From NCBI RefSeq assembly GCF_014697125.1, contig NZ_JACJRG010000022.1, positions 39,676 through 103,675 on the forward strand: a stretch of DNA of 64,000 nucleotides, written 5' to 3'. Both the position numbers and the translations under genes were made by a program. The stretch comes from Anabaena minutissima FACHB-250. GTDB taxonomy: Bacteria > Cyanobacteriota > Cyanobacteriia > Cyanobacteriales > Nostocaceae. Below are positions 44,165 to 53,495 of this stretch, in pieces (position 1 is the first letter of the stretch; the number at the start of each line of letters is the position of its first letter). The notes under the pieces are model-generated. The model was not told the origin of the DNA and ran no database searches. It was given only the letters and a program-made list of their open reading frames with translations.

Positions 44165-45226
44165 ACTGATGTTGTAGTGATTGGTGCGGGTATGTCAGGG
44201 TTAATCTGCGCCCAGCAGCTAAGTCGAGCCGGATATTCGGTGGTGGTTGTGGACAAGTCTCGTGGTTTAGGAGGAAGACTCGCTACTCGTCGGTTATATG
44301 AGACTAGAGCAGATCATGGGGCTTGTTATCTCAATCCCAAAGGTGAATTATTTACCAGTCTTGTAGATTTATTATGCGATCGCCATATCTTAGAAGTATG
44401 GACAGATACAGTTTATGAGTTCACTACACATACTGGTTTATCTGCACCCCAAAATCGTAGTCCTCGTTATGTTGCGCCTGCGGGGATGAGTGCGATCGCT
44501 AAATTTCTGGCTCAAGATTTAAATATCTTGCTCAATCAGCGCGTTACAGCTATTAACCCCACCAATGAGAACCATTGGCGGATCACTCTGGAATCCAGCC
44601 ATGAGGAATTAACAGCTAAAGCTTTAGTAATTGCTATTCCTGCACCCCAAGCTTTGATGCTGCTAGCTCCATTGGGTGAGAGTATTTTGAATCAAAAATT
44701 TCTGGAAAATTTAAGTTTGGTAGAGTTTTATCCATCTATTAGTGTGATGACTGGCTATCCTGCTACATCACAACGGCTACCAGATTGGAAAGCCATCAGC
44801 TTTATAGATGATGCTGTTTTGGGATGGATTGGTTTAGATAGCAGCAAGCGTCCTCAATCTCCACAACCTGTATTTGTAGTGCAGAGTAGTGCCAGTTTTG
44901 CCCAACTGCATCTAGAATCACCAGACTTACAACCCATAGGACAACAGATGTTGGAATATGCAGCCACAATGTTAAAACTTCCTTGGCTGCATACCCCTGA
45001 ATGGATGCAGGTTCATCGTTGGCGTTATGCCTTTCCTAGTATTCCTTGTCCAGAAAAAGTCCTCAAGGCTGAGTCTGCTTTGCCTTTAATCTGCTGTGGA
45101 GATTGGTGCGGTAGCAATCTTGCAGAAGGTGCGATGCTGTCTGGATTTCGTGCAGCTCAAGAAATTAACGAGTATTTAGAAAATTTAACCCTACCAGATA
45201 TGAACTTTTTCAAAGATTTTACTTAA
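44162..45226 (+). CDS. Renalase-like FAD-dependent oxidoreductase
   Basis: A 354-residue flavoprotein with an N-terminal dinucleotide motif VVVIGAGMSGLICAQQLSRAGYSVVVVDKSRGLGGRLATRR and C-terminal CCGDWCGSNLAEGAMLSGFRAA, the amine-oxidase-like FAD contacts. The ADHGACYL stretch near residue 55 is typical of the renalase-like family in cyanobacteria. Substrate unknown. GTG 44162 is chosen because it puts the motif at residue 3; an upstream ATG at 44075 would add 29 residues translated from a repeat. No operon partner. Confidence 0.87.
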   Translation: MTDVVVIGAGMSGLICAQQLSRAGYSVVVVDKSRGLGGRLATRRLYETRADHGACYLNPKGELFTSLVDLLCDRHILEVWTDTVYEFTTHTGLSAPQNRSPRYVAPAGMSAIAKFLAQDLNILLNQRVTAINPTNENHWRITLESSHEELTAKALVIAIPAPQALMLLAPLGESILNQKFLENLSLVEFYPSISVMTGYPATSQRLPDWKAISFIDDAVLGWIGLDSSKRPQSPQPVFVVQSSASFAQLHLESPDLQPIGQQMLEYAATMLKLPWLHTPEWMQVHRWRYAFPSIPCPEKVLKAESALPLICCGDWCGSNLAEGAMLSGFRAAQEINEYLENLTLPDMNFFKDFT

Positions 45227-45765
45227 TTATTACATCTATCGTTAGACTGGTTGCTCGATATAGTAAGTCTCATCGTTGTGACTTACTAATTTTTTTTAAG
45301 CCTAATAATGATGTTTGACAAAATCTATAGATGATATTGCCAAGTTTATATGCAGATGTTGATCCTGATTTAACATAAAGAATATTCACAATTATCAGGG
45401 GTCTACTTTCACTATTAGTTCACAGTCATTAATGTTTTTACTCAGTTTTTATATTGATCCCCAACTATTTATAATTAGTTTTATGTAGATTTTTATTAAA
45501 ATCTCATAAAATTGAAAAAATTAAAATATAAATGTGAAATATCAGTACATTACTTAGTTCATTAGAGTGTTTGATCAGTAGTTATGCTGTCAAAATCATC
45601 AAATTCCTAAAAAAACAGTAGAGCCAGGTACGTGGTATTCTACTCAAATAAAAAGTTCGTTTACGGTCGGAATCTCAGTAGCTAGCAGTAAAAGTTGGCT
45701 ATTAAGATAGTTGATTGCCTGCACCTATTACGTGCATGAAAAGATAAAAAAGGAGTTAAAAACTT
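45227..45765. other. AT-rich gap upstream of the ComFB-like gene
   Basis: These 539 bases hold no recognised gene. The composition is AT-rich. AAGGAG at 45750-45755, 10 bases before the next start, is a good ribosome-binding site. A long 5' leader is possible, but no conserved structure was recognised. Confidence 0.5.
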
Positions 45766-46143
45766 ATGAAAACAGTAGTCAATTTAACACAGCAATCAGT
45801 CCTAGGAGAGATTGAAAATGTTTTGGATACATATTCATATCATCCTTATCAACAAGCGTTTGCAATTCCTGATTTACGACAAGAGTTAATTGCTTTTGTC
45901 CTGAACCGAATTCCCTGCTTTTATAGTGCAGTATCTGAATTACAACTAATACCGTCAAGTTGCGATCAAGAAAGTCAGGTTAATCAAAAGTTACCTCGCA
46001 GTGCTTTAGAACAGCAACTACACGTCCAAAATTTGATTCACCAAGGCATTTACGCTATCTTTCAAGAAAAATCAGCTTGGATTGGCGATCGCCTTTGCAA
46101 ATCAGTTGAGCCTAGTTGTGAACCATCTCATTGGTTTGGTTAA
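45766..46143 (+). CDS. ComFB-like family protein
   Basis: A 125-residue protein. Residues 1-60 (VVNLTQQSVLGEIENVLDTYSYHPYQQAF...LRQELIAFVLNRIPCFYSAVSE) match the cyanobacterial late-competence ComFB family, in which a Tyr/Pro-rich NRxPxxYs motif follows two helices. Family members bind cyclic di-nucleotides in some cyanobacteria. The second half is variable and polar. The four Cys are not in a metal-site arrangement. It has AAGGAG 10 bases upstream. Confidence 0.7.
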   Translation: MKTVVNLTQQSVLGEIENVLDTYSYHPYQQAFAIPDLRQELIAFVLNRIPCFYSAVSELQLIPSSCDQESQVNQKLPRSALEQQLHVQNLIHQGIYAIFQEKSAWIGDRLCKSVEPSCEPSHWFG

Positions 46144-46478
46144 TACTGAGCAAAAAAATGGGACATGGATGCAAAGTTTAATTTTTTTGAAGGGTAATAG
46201 CATCCATCAGGTTTTTTAGATAAGCTCTTGCCAAGAAGAAACTAGGTAGATAATTCGTGGCAAGGGCTTAAGAATAAGTATGAAATAATAGCTGATTTAA
46301 GTAGATGCGATTGCCTACGGTACTGGCAAAGCCAATCACCTATAGTGGTGCGGAGCATCGCTGCTCATTTAATTCCTGATGTCAAAAAGATTATCGCCTG
46401 ACTCTAGATTTGATGTATCTGAAGCTATAAAATAGGCGATCGTCTACACTCTAAAAAGTGAAAAGATGATAAAACTAT
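46144..46478. other. Gap with a 13-bp stem and scattered repeat remnants
   Basis: At 46221-46270 TAAGCTCTTGCCA pairs with TGGCAAGGGCTTA (one G-T pair), with a 24-base loop. It lacks a U-run. At 46308-46366 GCGATTGCCTACGGTACTGG and TGCGGAGCATCGCTGC resemble GC-rich small elements. No gene is seen. Confidence 0.5.
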
Positions 46479-46718
46479 TTATCCTAGCTGATGACGCTCT
46501 TCTTCTACAAAGAATGTTTCAATGTTTTCAAATAGAGAACGTTCTTGTTCTTCGTATTCTGGTTGCATCATTTCTACAACGTAGATAAGTTCACCACGGG
46601 CTTGATCCGGTGTTCTTCCCCAGGTATGACAATTACATATTGATGGTAGATGGGTAGCAGTATATGTGCCATGATCGCCGGGACGGGTTGTAGTGGTGTA
46701 GTCTTGCTGCGGCTTCAT
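46479..46718 (-). CDS. HicB-like small protein
   Basis: A 79-residue protein with a partial HicB/RNase-H-like fold: GTYTATHLPSICNCHTWGRTPDQARGELIYVVEMMQPEYEEQ. The pattern of a strand, C-x-T-x-G-x-T, then a helix, is that of HicB antitoxins. No C-terminal DNA-binding region and no HicA toxin are found beside it. It may be an orphan antitoxin or a relative with another job. Confidence 0.6.
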   Translation of the reverse strand: MKPQQDYTTTTRPGDHGTYTATHLPSICNCHTWGRTPDQARGELIYVVEMMQPEYEEQERSLFENIETFFVEEERHQLG

Positions 46719-46841
46719 AGAAATAGTGTGAGGTTTAAATTACATATTCAGTGTATAAGCAAAATCCCCAAATTAGGAAAAATCAAGTGCGACAAGTATA
46801 AAACGAAATCGTACTGTGACAATTTATATCAAAGCTGGATC

Positions 46842-47078
46842 ATGAATCAAAATATCAACTATCAAGATTCTGCATTAAAAGGTCTGAAGATTGTTAACAG
46901 AGAACTCCTAAATGCTTGGGTAATTGCGCGTTTACTACCTGATATGCGAAGGTTGACTGTTGCTAGCTTCCGCAGTCGTTCTCATGCAGAAGTTTATTTG
47001 CGAAATTTGCGTCAACTCATCCCTGATGCTCACTTTGTGGTGGTTTTTGATTGTCAACACGACGAAACTGCGATTTAA
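46842..47078 (+). CDS. Small hypothetical protein
   Basis: A 78-residue protein: LLNAWVIARLLPDMRRLTVASFRSRSHAEVYLRNLRQLIPDAHFVVVFDCQ. The last half (strand, helix, strand) looks like a SPOR-type or ferredoxin-like half fold, without functional residues. ATG 46842 is used; the frame is open upstream to 46650, but those residues are unlike coding sequence and lie over the HicB-like gene. No family recognised. Confidence 0.6.
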   Translation: MNQNINYQDSALKGLKIVNRELLNAWVIARLLPDMRRLTVASFRSRSHAEVYLRNLRQLIPDAHFVVVFDCQHDETAI

Positions 47079-47216
47079 GTTATGTAAAGCGATGGCGTAA
47101 CCTCTAGTAGAGATGACAGTTACGCCATCTCCCTCATAATATATAGATATCCCTTTACCCTGCGATAACTCTACAATATAGGCAGTTGCTATTATCGCCT
47201 CACTACATTTACGCTG

Positions 47217-48161
47217 ATGAACAATAAGAGCAAGCCAGACTGGGCTGGTGAAAGTTTACTCTCCAATTTCGTTAATTTATTAATTCAGAGCAAACCAATT
47301 TACGGTGTGATGAAACACCAAGCAAGGCAAGTCCTGATCAAAACGGCTGAAAAAAATGGGATTCCCTGGCGTAAAAATTATGAGGCACTCAAAGCATCGG
47401 TAGAACAACAACTGTTAGCAGCAGTAACGAACCCGCGTGTTGTATATCCCGACTATTACAAAGTTCCTTTTCATGCTTACTCTGAGGGGAATCTGTGTTG
47501 GGATGCTGCTTTTGAAACGGAATCAGCTACCTATGCAATGGCGTTGCGGGTATGGCCACAAGAAAACCTGACTTGGCAAGATGCCCATGCTAGACTCAGA
47601 GGCACTTTTCATGATGCTTTGAGGACATACGCACCTCAACCAGTCCAAGATATTTTAGATATGGGCTGTTCTGTAGGCGTATCTACCTTGGCTCTACACC
47701 GTTATTATCAAAGCCGGGAAAGATATCCAGTTCGTACAGTGGGTTTAGATTTGTCCCCTCATATGTTGGCTGTAGCTAGGACTAGAGATGTTAATAGTGA
47801 AATAGCCGAATGGATTCATGGTAGGGCAGAAAACACGGGTTTACCAGATAACTCCTTCGATTTGGTAACTCTCCAGTTTGTCACCCATGAACTCCCCAGT
47901 TACGCCAGCCGGGAAATCTTCGTGGAGGCTAGAAGGTTACTCAGACCTGGTGGTTATATTGCCTTGGTAGATAATAACCCGCGATCGCCTGTTATCCAAA
48001 ATCTACCCCCTATTTTATTCACTCTCATGAAAAGCACTGAGCCTTGGAGTGACCAATATTACGTCTTTGATATTGAGGCAGCACTGCAAGAAGTAGGTTT
48101 CCTTGAACCTGTCACAGTTCCCAGTGACCCCCGCCACCGGACAATTATTGCTAGGAAATAA
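47217..48161 (+). CDS. Class I SAM-dependent methyltransferase
   Basis: A 314-residue methyltransferase. The Rossmann-fold motif I is ILDMGCSVGVSTLAL (about 145-158), followed by GLDLSPHMLAVAR (acidic residue binding the ribose), the post-motif NSFDLVTLQFVTHELP and ARRLLRPGGYIALVD. The first 110 residues are an N-terminal domain of unknown role (YEALKASVEQQLLAAVTNPRVVYPDYYKVPFHAYS). The acceptor is unknown; small molecule or lipid-soluble substrates are likely. A palindrome at 48170-48194 follows. Confidence 0.85.
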   Translation: MNNKSKPDWAGESLLSNFVNLLIQSKPIYGVMKHQARQVLIKTAEKNGIPWRKNYEALKASVEQQLLAAVTNPRVVYPDYYKVPFHAYSEGNLCWDAAFETESATYAMALRVWPQENLTWQDAHARLRGTFHDALRTYAPQPVQDILDMGCSVGVSTLALHRYYQSRERYPVRTVGLDLSPHMLAVARTRDVNSEIAEWIHGRAENTGLPDNSFDLVTLQFVTHELPSYASREIFVEARRLLRPGGYIALVDNNPRSPVIQNLPPILFTLMKSTEPWSDQYYVFDIEAALQEVGFLEPVTVPSDPRHRTIIARK

Positions 48162-48169
48162 GGGTGTGT

Positions 48170-48194
48170 AGAGACGTTGCAATGCAACGTCTCT
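48170..48194. repeat. Perfect palindrome of the GTAGAGA...TCTCTAC family
   Basis: AGAGACGTTGCA pairs perfectly over 12 bp with TGCAACGTCTCT around one base. It lies 8 bases after the methyltransferase stop, as the related copy at 1133 does after another gene, so it may end transcription. Confidence 0.65.
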
Positions 48195-48325
48195 GGAGGG
48201 GTGATGATTTTTTTAGATTATCCGATTAGAAGTGTTTCTCAATTATCTTGTCTACTGTCCAACCTAAGATTGATAGGATGGGGAAAGGCAAAAATTTTTG
48301 CCATAGTTCAAGGTTTTTGTGTGAC

Positions 48326-49633
48326 ATGACTACTCTGCAAGTTGCTTCTTCCCTGACTACGATCGCTCAACAAACTCGCCAAGCTGCTAGTACACTGGCT
48401 ATTCTCTCGACTGAGGCGAAAAATCAAGCGATCGCCTCCATTGCCCAAGCGTTAGAATCGGCAAAAGATGAGATTGTGTCTGCAAACATTGCTGATTGTG
48501 AAGCGGCGACGGCGGCGGGTATCGCTAAACCCCTATATAAAAGATTGCAGTTGGATGAACATAAGTTAAGAGATGCGATCGCTGGGGTGCGAGATGTTGG
48601 TAAGCTAGCTGATCCTGTGGGACAGGTGCAGATTCATCGAGAATTAGATACTGGCTTGGTTCTCAAGCGCATTACTTGTCCTTTGGGTGTGTTGGGGATT
48701 ATTTTTGAAGCGCGTCCAGAGGCGGCGATTCAAATTGTCTCTTTGGCGATTAAATCAGGTAATGGTGTCATTCTCAAATGTGGTAAGGAAGCTGTACGGT
48801 CTTGTGAGGCGATAGTCAAAGCAATTAAACAAGGTTTATTGCCAACAGATGTTAGTCCTGATGTGGTGCAATTGCTCACAACTAGAGAAGAAACTTTAGA
48901 ACTTTTAAAGTTAGATAAATATGTAGATTTAATTATTCCTAGAGGTTCTAATTCTTTTGTCAGGTTTGTGCAAGAAAATACACGCATTCCTGTACTTGGT
49001 CATGCTGATGGGATGTGTCATCTGTATGTAGATAAAGCAGCCGATATGAAGAAAGCTGTGCAGATTGCTGTTGATGCTAAAATCCAATATGCGGCTGCTT
49101 GTAATGCGATTGAAACGATGTTAGTACATCAAGCGATCGCACCGGAATTTTTGCCAAAAGTCGCCGCCGCATTGCAAGCGGTTGATGTGGAATTACGCGG
49201 TGATGAGGGTACATTGAAAATATTACCTGATATCGCGCCTGCTATTGATGCCGATTGGGAAACAGAATACAGTGATTTGATTTTGGCGGTAAAGATAGTA
49301 GACTCTTTAGAAACTGCGATCGCTCACATTAACGAATATGGTTCTCGTCATACTGATGCGATCATCACAGAAGATTTAGCGACAGTAGAAATATTCTTTG
49401 GCTTAGTCAATTCTGCCGGAGTTTTTCACAACTGTTCTACCCGATTTGCTGACGGTTTCCGTTATGGTTTTGGTGCAGAAGTCGGGATTAGCACCCAACA
49501 AATGCCTCCCCGTGGCCCTGTCGGCTTAGAAGGATTAGTCACATATAAATATCAAGTGACTGGTAATGGACATATTGTTGCTACCTACACAGGGGCAAAT
49601 GCTAAATCATTTACTCATAGAGATTTAGTTTAA
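48326..49633 (+). CDS. proA: Glutamate-5-semialdehyde dehydrogenase
   Basis: A 435-residue enzyme that reduces glutamyl-5-phosphate in proline synthesis. Recognised stretches are RQAASTLAILSTEAKNQAI at the N-terminus, LGVLGIIFEARPEAAIQIVSL, ILKCGKEAVRSCEAI, the catalytic Cys region YAAACNAIETMLVH and the end FADGFRYGFGAEVGISTQQMPPRGPVGLEGLVTYKY. ATG 48326 is used; an upstream TTG at 48248 would add residues with no family match. It is convergent with menF, with an inverted repeat between. Confidence 0.95.
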   Translation: MTTLQVASSLTTIAQQTRQAASTLAILSTEAKNQAIASIAQALESAKDEIVSANIADCEAATAAGIAKPLYKRLQLDEHKLRDAIAGVRDVGKLADPVGQVQIHRELDTGLVLKRITCPLGVLGIIFEARPEAAIQIVSLAIKSGNGVILKCGKEAVRSCEAIVKAIKQGLLPTDVSPDVVQLLTTREETLELLKLDKYVDLIIPRGSNSFVRFVQENTRIPVLGHADGMCHLYVDKAADMKKAVQIAVDAKIQYAAACNAIETMLVHQAIAPEFLPKVAAALQAVDVELRGDEGTLKILPDIAPAIDADWETEYSDLILAVKIVDSLETAIAHINEYGSRHTDAIITEDLATVEIFFGLVNSAGVFHNCSTRFADGFRYGFGAEVGISTQQMPPRGPVGLEGLVTYKYQVTGNGHIVATYTGANAKSFTHRDLV

Positions 49634-49638
49634 AACAT

Positions 49639-49693
49639 CTCTGTGTCTCTGTGGTTCAAGAATAATTCACCACAGAGGCACAAAGGCACAGAG
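49639..49693. terminator. Imperfect hairpin between convergent proA and menF
   Basis: CTCTGTG (49639-49645) pairs with CACAGAG (49687-49693), and CTCTGTGGT (49647-49655) with ACCACAGAG (49669-49677). It is a dispersed repeat (arms also at 38320 and 40971) placed exactly between two stop codons. Its terminator action is inferred from position. Confidence 0.55.
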
Positions 49694-49695
49694 AA

Positions 49696-51111
49696 TTAAA
49701 CTAATGCTTTTAGCAATGCTTGAAGTTTGAGTTGAATTTCGGCAAATTCGCGATCAGGATCAGAACCCGCGACAATACCAGCACCTGCATAAAGTCTAGC
49801 GCGATCGCCATTAATTAATGCGGAACGAATCCCCACAATAAACTCACAGTTACCTTGGGAGTCTACCCAACCCAGAGGCGCAGCATATAAACCCCTCTCA
49901 AAGTTTTCATAACGGCGAATTTCAGTACAAGCAACATCTCTGGCTGCACCTGCTACGGCTGGTGTGGGGTGTAATTGGGCAACAATTTGTAATGGATGGA
50001 CGTTAGCCGGAACGATCGCACTAATTGGTGTCCAGAGATGCTGAATATTAGATAATTGTCGCAGACGAGGGGCTAATATTTGGGGTAATAATCCTAGTTG
50101 GGTGAGGCGTTGTGTAATAAAATTCATCACCAGTAAATGTTCATGTCTTTCCTTTTCGCTGTTGAGTAAGCGATTCGCATTAGCTGCATCTTCCGCAGGG
50201 GTTTTACCTCTGGGTGCAGAACCTGCTAAAGCATCAGTAATTAATTGCTGATTATGAATACTAATTAACCTTTCTGGACTCGCACCAATAAAGCTTTGTC
50301 CTTTATCATTACTGGTAGAGAAAATATAACAATTTGGATGAGTTTTACGCAGATTATTTAATGAGTGAAATAAACTAAAATTTTGATTGGAGTTCACATC
50401 TAACACATCTGCTAGGACAATCTTACTAAGATGACTAGAATGAATTTGTTCTAAAACTGAAACTACAGAATGCTTGAAATGTTCTGTATTATTGACTGGT
50501 CTTTTCGTAAAAATAGCGGGAAAATAATCGGGATTTGGCGTATAACGTTTTAAGGAATGAAGAGATTCTATTTTATTGGTAAGCTTTTGTAAAAATAACT
50601 GAATATTAAAACTGGCATTAATAATAGTATTAATTACTAATATACATTGTTCATTTTTGACAGCTACTTGCCAACTTGGTAGAAAAACTGTAGCTGAAGG
50701 GAATGGATAATCAACTTGGTGAGTTTGATCAAAAAAGCTGAAATAACAAAAAAAGTGCGCTCCAGTGAAAGCTTCACTAGTATCACCAAAATTAATTATA
50801 TTTTTTAGATTAGATTTAATAAAATATTCAGCTTGAGTAAAGCGGTCTTTGCCATTGATTTGGATTTTTTTGACTGCGTCGATTGCTGCGATCGCTTCAC
50901 CTTTGACTTTATTCTCAAAGTAAAAATTTATTTCATTTGCTTGCGCTAATTTATCTAATACTCTTAAGGGATCAACCCAGTCAATTGCTAGGGAAATGCT
51001 CACAATTTGCCTACAATTATTTTTGAGGCAGTTTTCTTGAACAGCTAACAAAAATTGGTAGAGGTCTTTTTGTTCTACAACGAAGTTACTACGACATGGT
51101 GAAACTGTCAT
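49696..51111 (-). CDS. menF: Isochorismate synthase
   Basis: A 471-residue enzyme making isochorismate from chorismate, the first step of phylloquinone (photosystem I quinone) synthesis. The C-terminal chorismate-binding domain has SSHLSKIVLADVLDV, FIGASPERLISIHNQQLITDALAGSAPRGKT, SEKERHEHLLVM and YAGAGIVAGSDPDREFAEI. The N-terminal 200 residues are less conserved. It is divergent from menA, with 355 bases between, so a shared control region is possible. menD and menB are not in the window. Confidence 0.93.
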   Translation of the reverse strand: MTVSPCRSNFVVEQKDLYQFLLAVQENCLKNNCRQIVSISLAIDWVDPLRVLDKLAQANEINFYFENKVKGEAIAAIDAVKKIQINGKDRFTQAEYFIKSNLKNIINFGDTSEAFTGAHFFCYFSFFDQTHQVDYPFPSATVFLPSWQVAVKNEQCILVINTIINASFNIQLFLQKLTNKIESLHSLKRYTPNPDYFPAIFTKRPVNNTEHFKHSVVSVLEQIHSSHLSKIVLADVLDVNSNQNFSLFHSLNNLRKTHPNCYIFSTSNDKGQSFIGASPERLISIHNQQLITDALAGSAPRGKTPAEDAANANRLLNSEKERHEHLLVMNFITQRLTQLGLLPQILAPRLRQLSNIQHLWTPISAIVPANVHPLQIVAQLHPTPAVAGAARDVACTEIRRYENFERGLYAAPLGWVDSQGNCEFIVGIRSALINGDRARLYAGAGIVAGSDPDREFAEIQLKLQALLKALV

Positions 51112-51466
51112 AAATCTAGAAATAGTAAATTTTTTTTAAGTTATCTTCCTAAAGTGTAATTAAACATGGTCGTATTTCTACAGGTAGCATATTCAGTCAC
51201 CATTTCACCAGAGTATGGCCTGCTTTGTTGATGGTGTTCGTAAATCATGACAAGCTATGCTTGGTCTTAGTTTGCAAACAAAAAGTGTAAAATTTGCCAC
51301 GGGGAGGTTAAGTAGATGAAACATAGTGCTAAGTGCTGAGTGGGTGTAAATAATTTATAGGGGGTACTTTCAACTAATACACTTAATTAAATAGAAAGTA
51401 TATTAAGCATCACTCAGAATGAACACAAGATGAGTAAATTTTTAGTAATTTAACTAATCTAGACTG
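51112..51466. other. Divergent menF-menA intergenic region
   Basis: No gene in 355 bases. The sequence is AT-rich near both starts. No heptad array is found; CATAGTGCTAAGTGCTGAGTG at 51324-51343 is a weak two-unit relative. The promoters of both men transcripts should be here. Confidence 0.5.
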
Positions 51467-52372
51467 ATGACTACAAAACAAATTTCCCGTCCCAAGACTA
51501 AATTATGGATGGCGGCAATTAAACCGCCAATGTACAGTGTGGCAATTATGCCGATTTGGGTTGGCACATCTGTAGCATTCGCGGAAAATAAAAGTTTTAA
51601 TGTAGCCGTATTTTTTACTTTTGTAGCCGCCGCAATTTTAATTTTGGCGTGGGAAAATATCAGTAATGATGTATTTGATTCAGAAACAGGTATTGATATA
51701 AATAAACACCACTCGCTGGTGAATCTAACTGGTAAGAAGACTTTAGTATTTTGGTTAGGAAATTTGTGTTTGATTGGTGGTTTGTTAGGGATATTAGCGA
51801 TCGCCACCTGGCAAAAAGACCCGACAGTGATCGGCATCATTTTGTTGTGCTGTGCCTTGGGCTATATGTACCAAGGGCCTCCCTTCCGTCTAGGATACCA
51901 AGGTTTAGGTGAAATTCTCTGCTTTTTCGCCTTTGGCCCTTTGGGCATCACCGCCGCATACTACAGCCAAACTAAAACTTTGTCAGTCACAAGTTTAGCC
52001 GCCTCAGTAATTGTTGGCGTTGTTACAAGTTTAATTTTATTTTGCTCACACTTTCACCAAGTTCAAGATGACATCGCCGCCGGCAAGCGATCGCCTATCG
52101 TCCGTTTAGGTACAGCCACAGGTGCAAAAGTCCTCACTTGGTTGACAGCTAGCATTTACCCACTCACTTTGTTCTGTGTAGTATGGGGCATTTTCCCAGT
52201 ATGGACATTGTTAAGTTGGCTAAGTCTCCCCTACGCCTTCAAATTGTGTCGCCACGTCCAAGAAAATCACAACCAGCCCGAAAAAGTCAGTAATTGTAAA
52301 TTCATTGCCGTAGCAGTGCATTTTTGGAGTTGCTTGTTATTAGGTGTCGGATTTGCGATCGCAGGCGTGTAA
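51467..52372 (+). CDS. menA: 1,4-dihydroxy-2-naphthoate phytyltransferase
   Basis: A 301-residue UbiA-family prenyltransferase that attaches the phytyl chain in phylloquinone synthesis. The first Asp-rich motif is ENISNDVFDSETGID (NDxxDxxxD), and the second HFHQVQDDIAAGKRSP (DDxxxGKR). About eight membrane spans are visible. The N-terminus KLWMAAIKPPMYSVAIMPIWVGT is typical of MenA. It opens the menA-menC-menE block, divergent from menF. Confidence 0.94.
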   Translation: MTTKQISRPKTKLWMAAIKPPMYSVAIMPIWVGTSVAFAENKSFNVAVFFTFVAAAILILAWENISNDVFDSETGIDINKHHSLVNLTGKKTLVFWLGNLCLIGGLLGILAIATWQKDPTVIGIILLCCALGYMYQGPPFRLGYQGLGEILCFFAFGPLGITAAYYSQTKTLSVTSLAASVIVGVVTSLILFCSHFHQVQDDIAAGKRSPIVRLGTATGAKVLTWLTASIYPLTLFCVVWGIFPVWTLLSWLSLPYAFKLCRHVQENHNQPEKVSNCKFIAVAVHFWSCLLLGVGFAIAGV

Positions 52373-52481
52373 AGGAGGTAGAGGGTAGGGCGCAAAAGGG
52401 AGGTTATTCGTAGTTGTCATGAAGCTGTCATGTTGAGCGAAGCGAAACATCTCATTTTCGGACTTTTGCAACAGGTCTACT

Positions 52482-53495
52482 ATGTACCAATTTGAGTTTC
52501 GTCCTATCGCCCGAAGATTTGCGCGATCGCTAATTACTAGTCATGGTGTATGGGAAATTCGGGAAGCTATTATTCTCAGGTTGCGTGATTCCACTGGTAA
52601 AATCGGCTGGGGAGAAATCGCCCCCATTAGCTGGTTCGGTTCGGAAACGCTAGAACAAGCTTTAGATTTCTGTCACCGACTCCCCCAAGAAATCACAGCA
52701 GCAAATATTTTCTCGATACCCGATGATTTACCTGCGTGTCAATTTGGCTTTGAGTCAGCATTAGAGGGATTGGGGAACTCGGGGCCCCCTCTGGGGATAA
52801 GGGGTAATGGGGACTTAATTCAAGAATTTTCTACCTTGTCTCCCACCAATTCCCAATACAGTGCCTTACTCCCAGCCGGGGAAGCCGCAGTACATCAATG
52901 GCAAACTCTTTGGCAGCAGGGATATCGCACGTTTAAATGGAAAATTGGCGTAAATGATATTAGTCAAGAACTTCAAGTATTTGATTTACTGACGCAAGCC
53001 TTACCAAATTCAGCCAAACTGCGCTTAGATGCTAACGGTGGATTGAACTATGAACAAGCACAATTATGGTTACAAACTTGTGATAATCTGCGAGAAAATT
53101 CAAAATCGGCTGTGAAAATTGAATTTATCGAACAACCGCTACCTGTGGCAGATTTTTTCCAGATGTTGGCGTTGAGTCAGTGCTATGATACCGCGATCGC
53201 ATTAGATGAATCCGTCGCCACACTCCAGCAAATTGCAGAGTGTTATCAAAAAGGTTGGCAAGGAATTTTCGTAATTAAACCTGCCATTGTTGGTTCACCT
53301 TCACGTCTGCGCCAGTTTTGCCAACAGCATGAAATTGATGTAGTGTTTTCATCAGTATTTGAAACTGCGATCGCCAGAAAAGCTGGACTCAGACTAGCAG
53401 CAGAACTATCACGCCACGATAGGGCTGTTGGTTTTGGCATCAATCACTTTTTTACCCAAGCAGAAGATGACACCTGGCCAGAAAGTTTATTTTAG
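52482..53495 (+). CDS. menC: o-Succinylbenzoate synthase
   Basis: A 337-residue enolase-superfamily enzyme that dehydrates SHCHC to o-succinylbenzoate. Catalytic residues are visible: the KxK motif in FKWKIGVND, D in LRLDANGGL, E in EFIEQPLP, D/E in ALDESVATL and K in FVIKPAIVG. Near residue 95 there is the stretch GNSGPPLGIRGNGDLIQEF, which looks like an insertion of low-complexity sequence before SALLPAGEA. menE begins 29 bases before the menC stop, so the two are coupled. Confidence 0.92.
   Translation: MYQFEFRPIARRFARSLITSHGVWEIREAIILRLRDSTGKIGWGEIAPISWFGSETLEQALDFCHRLPQEITAANIFSIPDDLPACQFGFESALEGLGNSGPPLGIRGNGDLIQEFSTLSPTNSQYSALLPAGEAAVHQWQTLWQQGYRTFKWKIGVNDISQELQVFDLLTQALPNSAKLRLDANGGLNYEQAQLWLQTCDNLRENSKSAVKIEFIEQPLPVADFFQMLALSQCYDTAIALDESVATLQQIAECYQKGWQGIFVIKPAIVGSPSRLRQFCQQHEIDVVFSSVFETAIARKAGLRLAAELSRHDRAVGFGINHFFTQAEDDTWPESLF

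Noticed and set aside
45625..45650. NtcA-type site (GTA-N8-TAC) near GTACGTGGTATTCTAC
   Set aside because: The spacing is 10, not 8, so it does not fit the consensus.
46650..46841. Longer start for the small protein gene at 46842
   Set aside because: The extra residues overlap the HicB-like gene on the other strand and look like its shadow.
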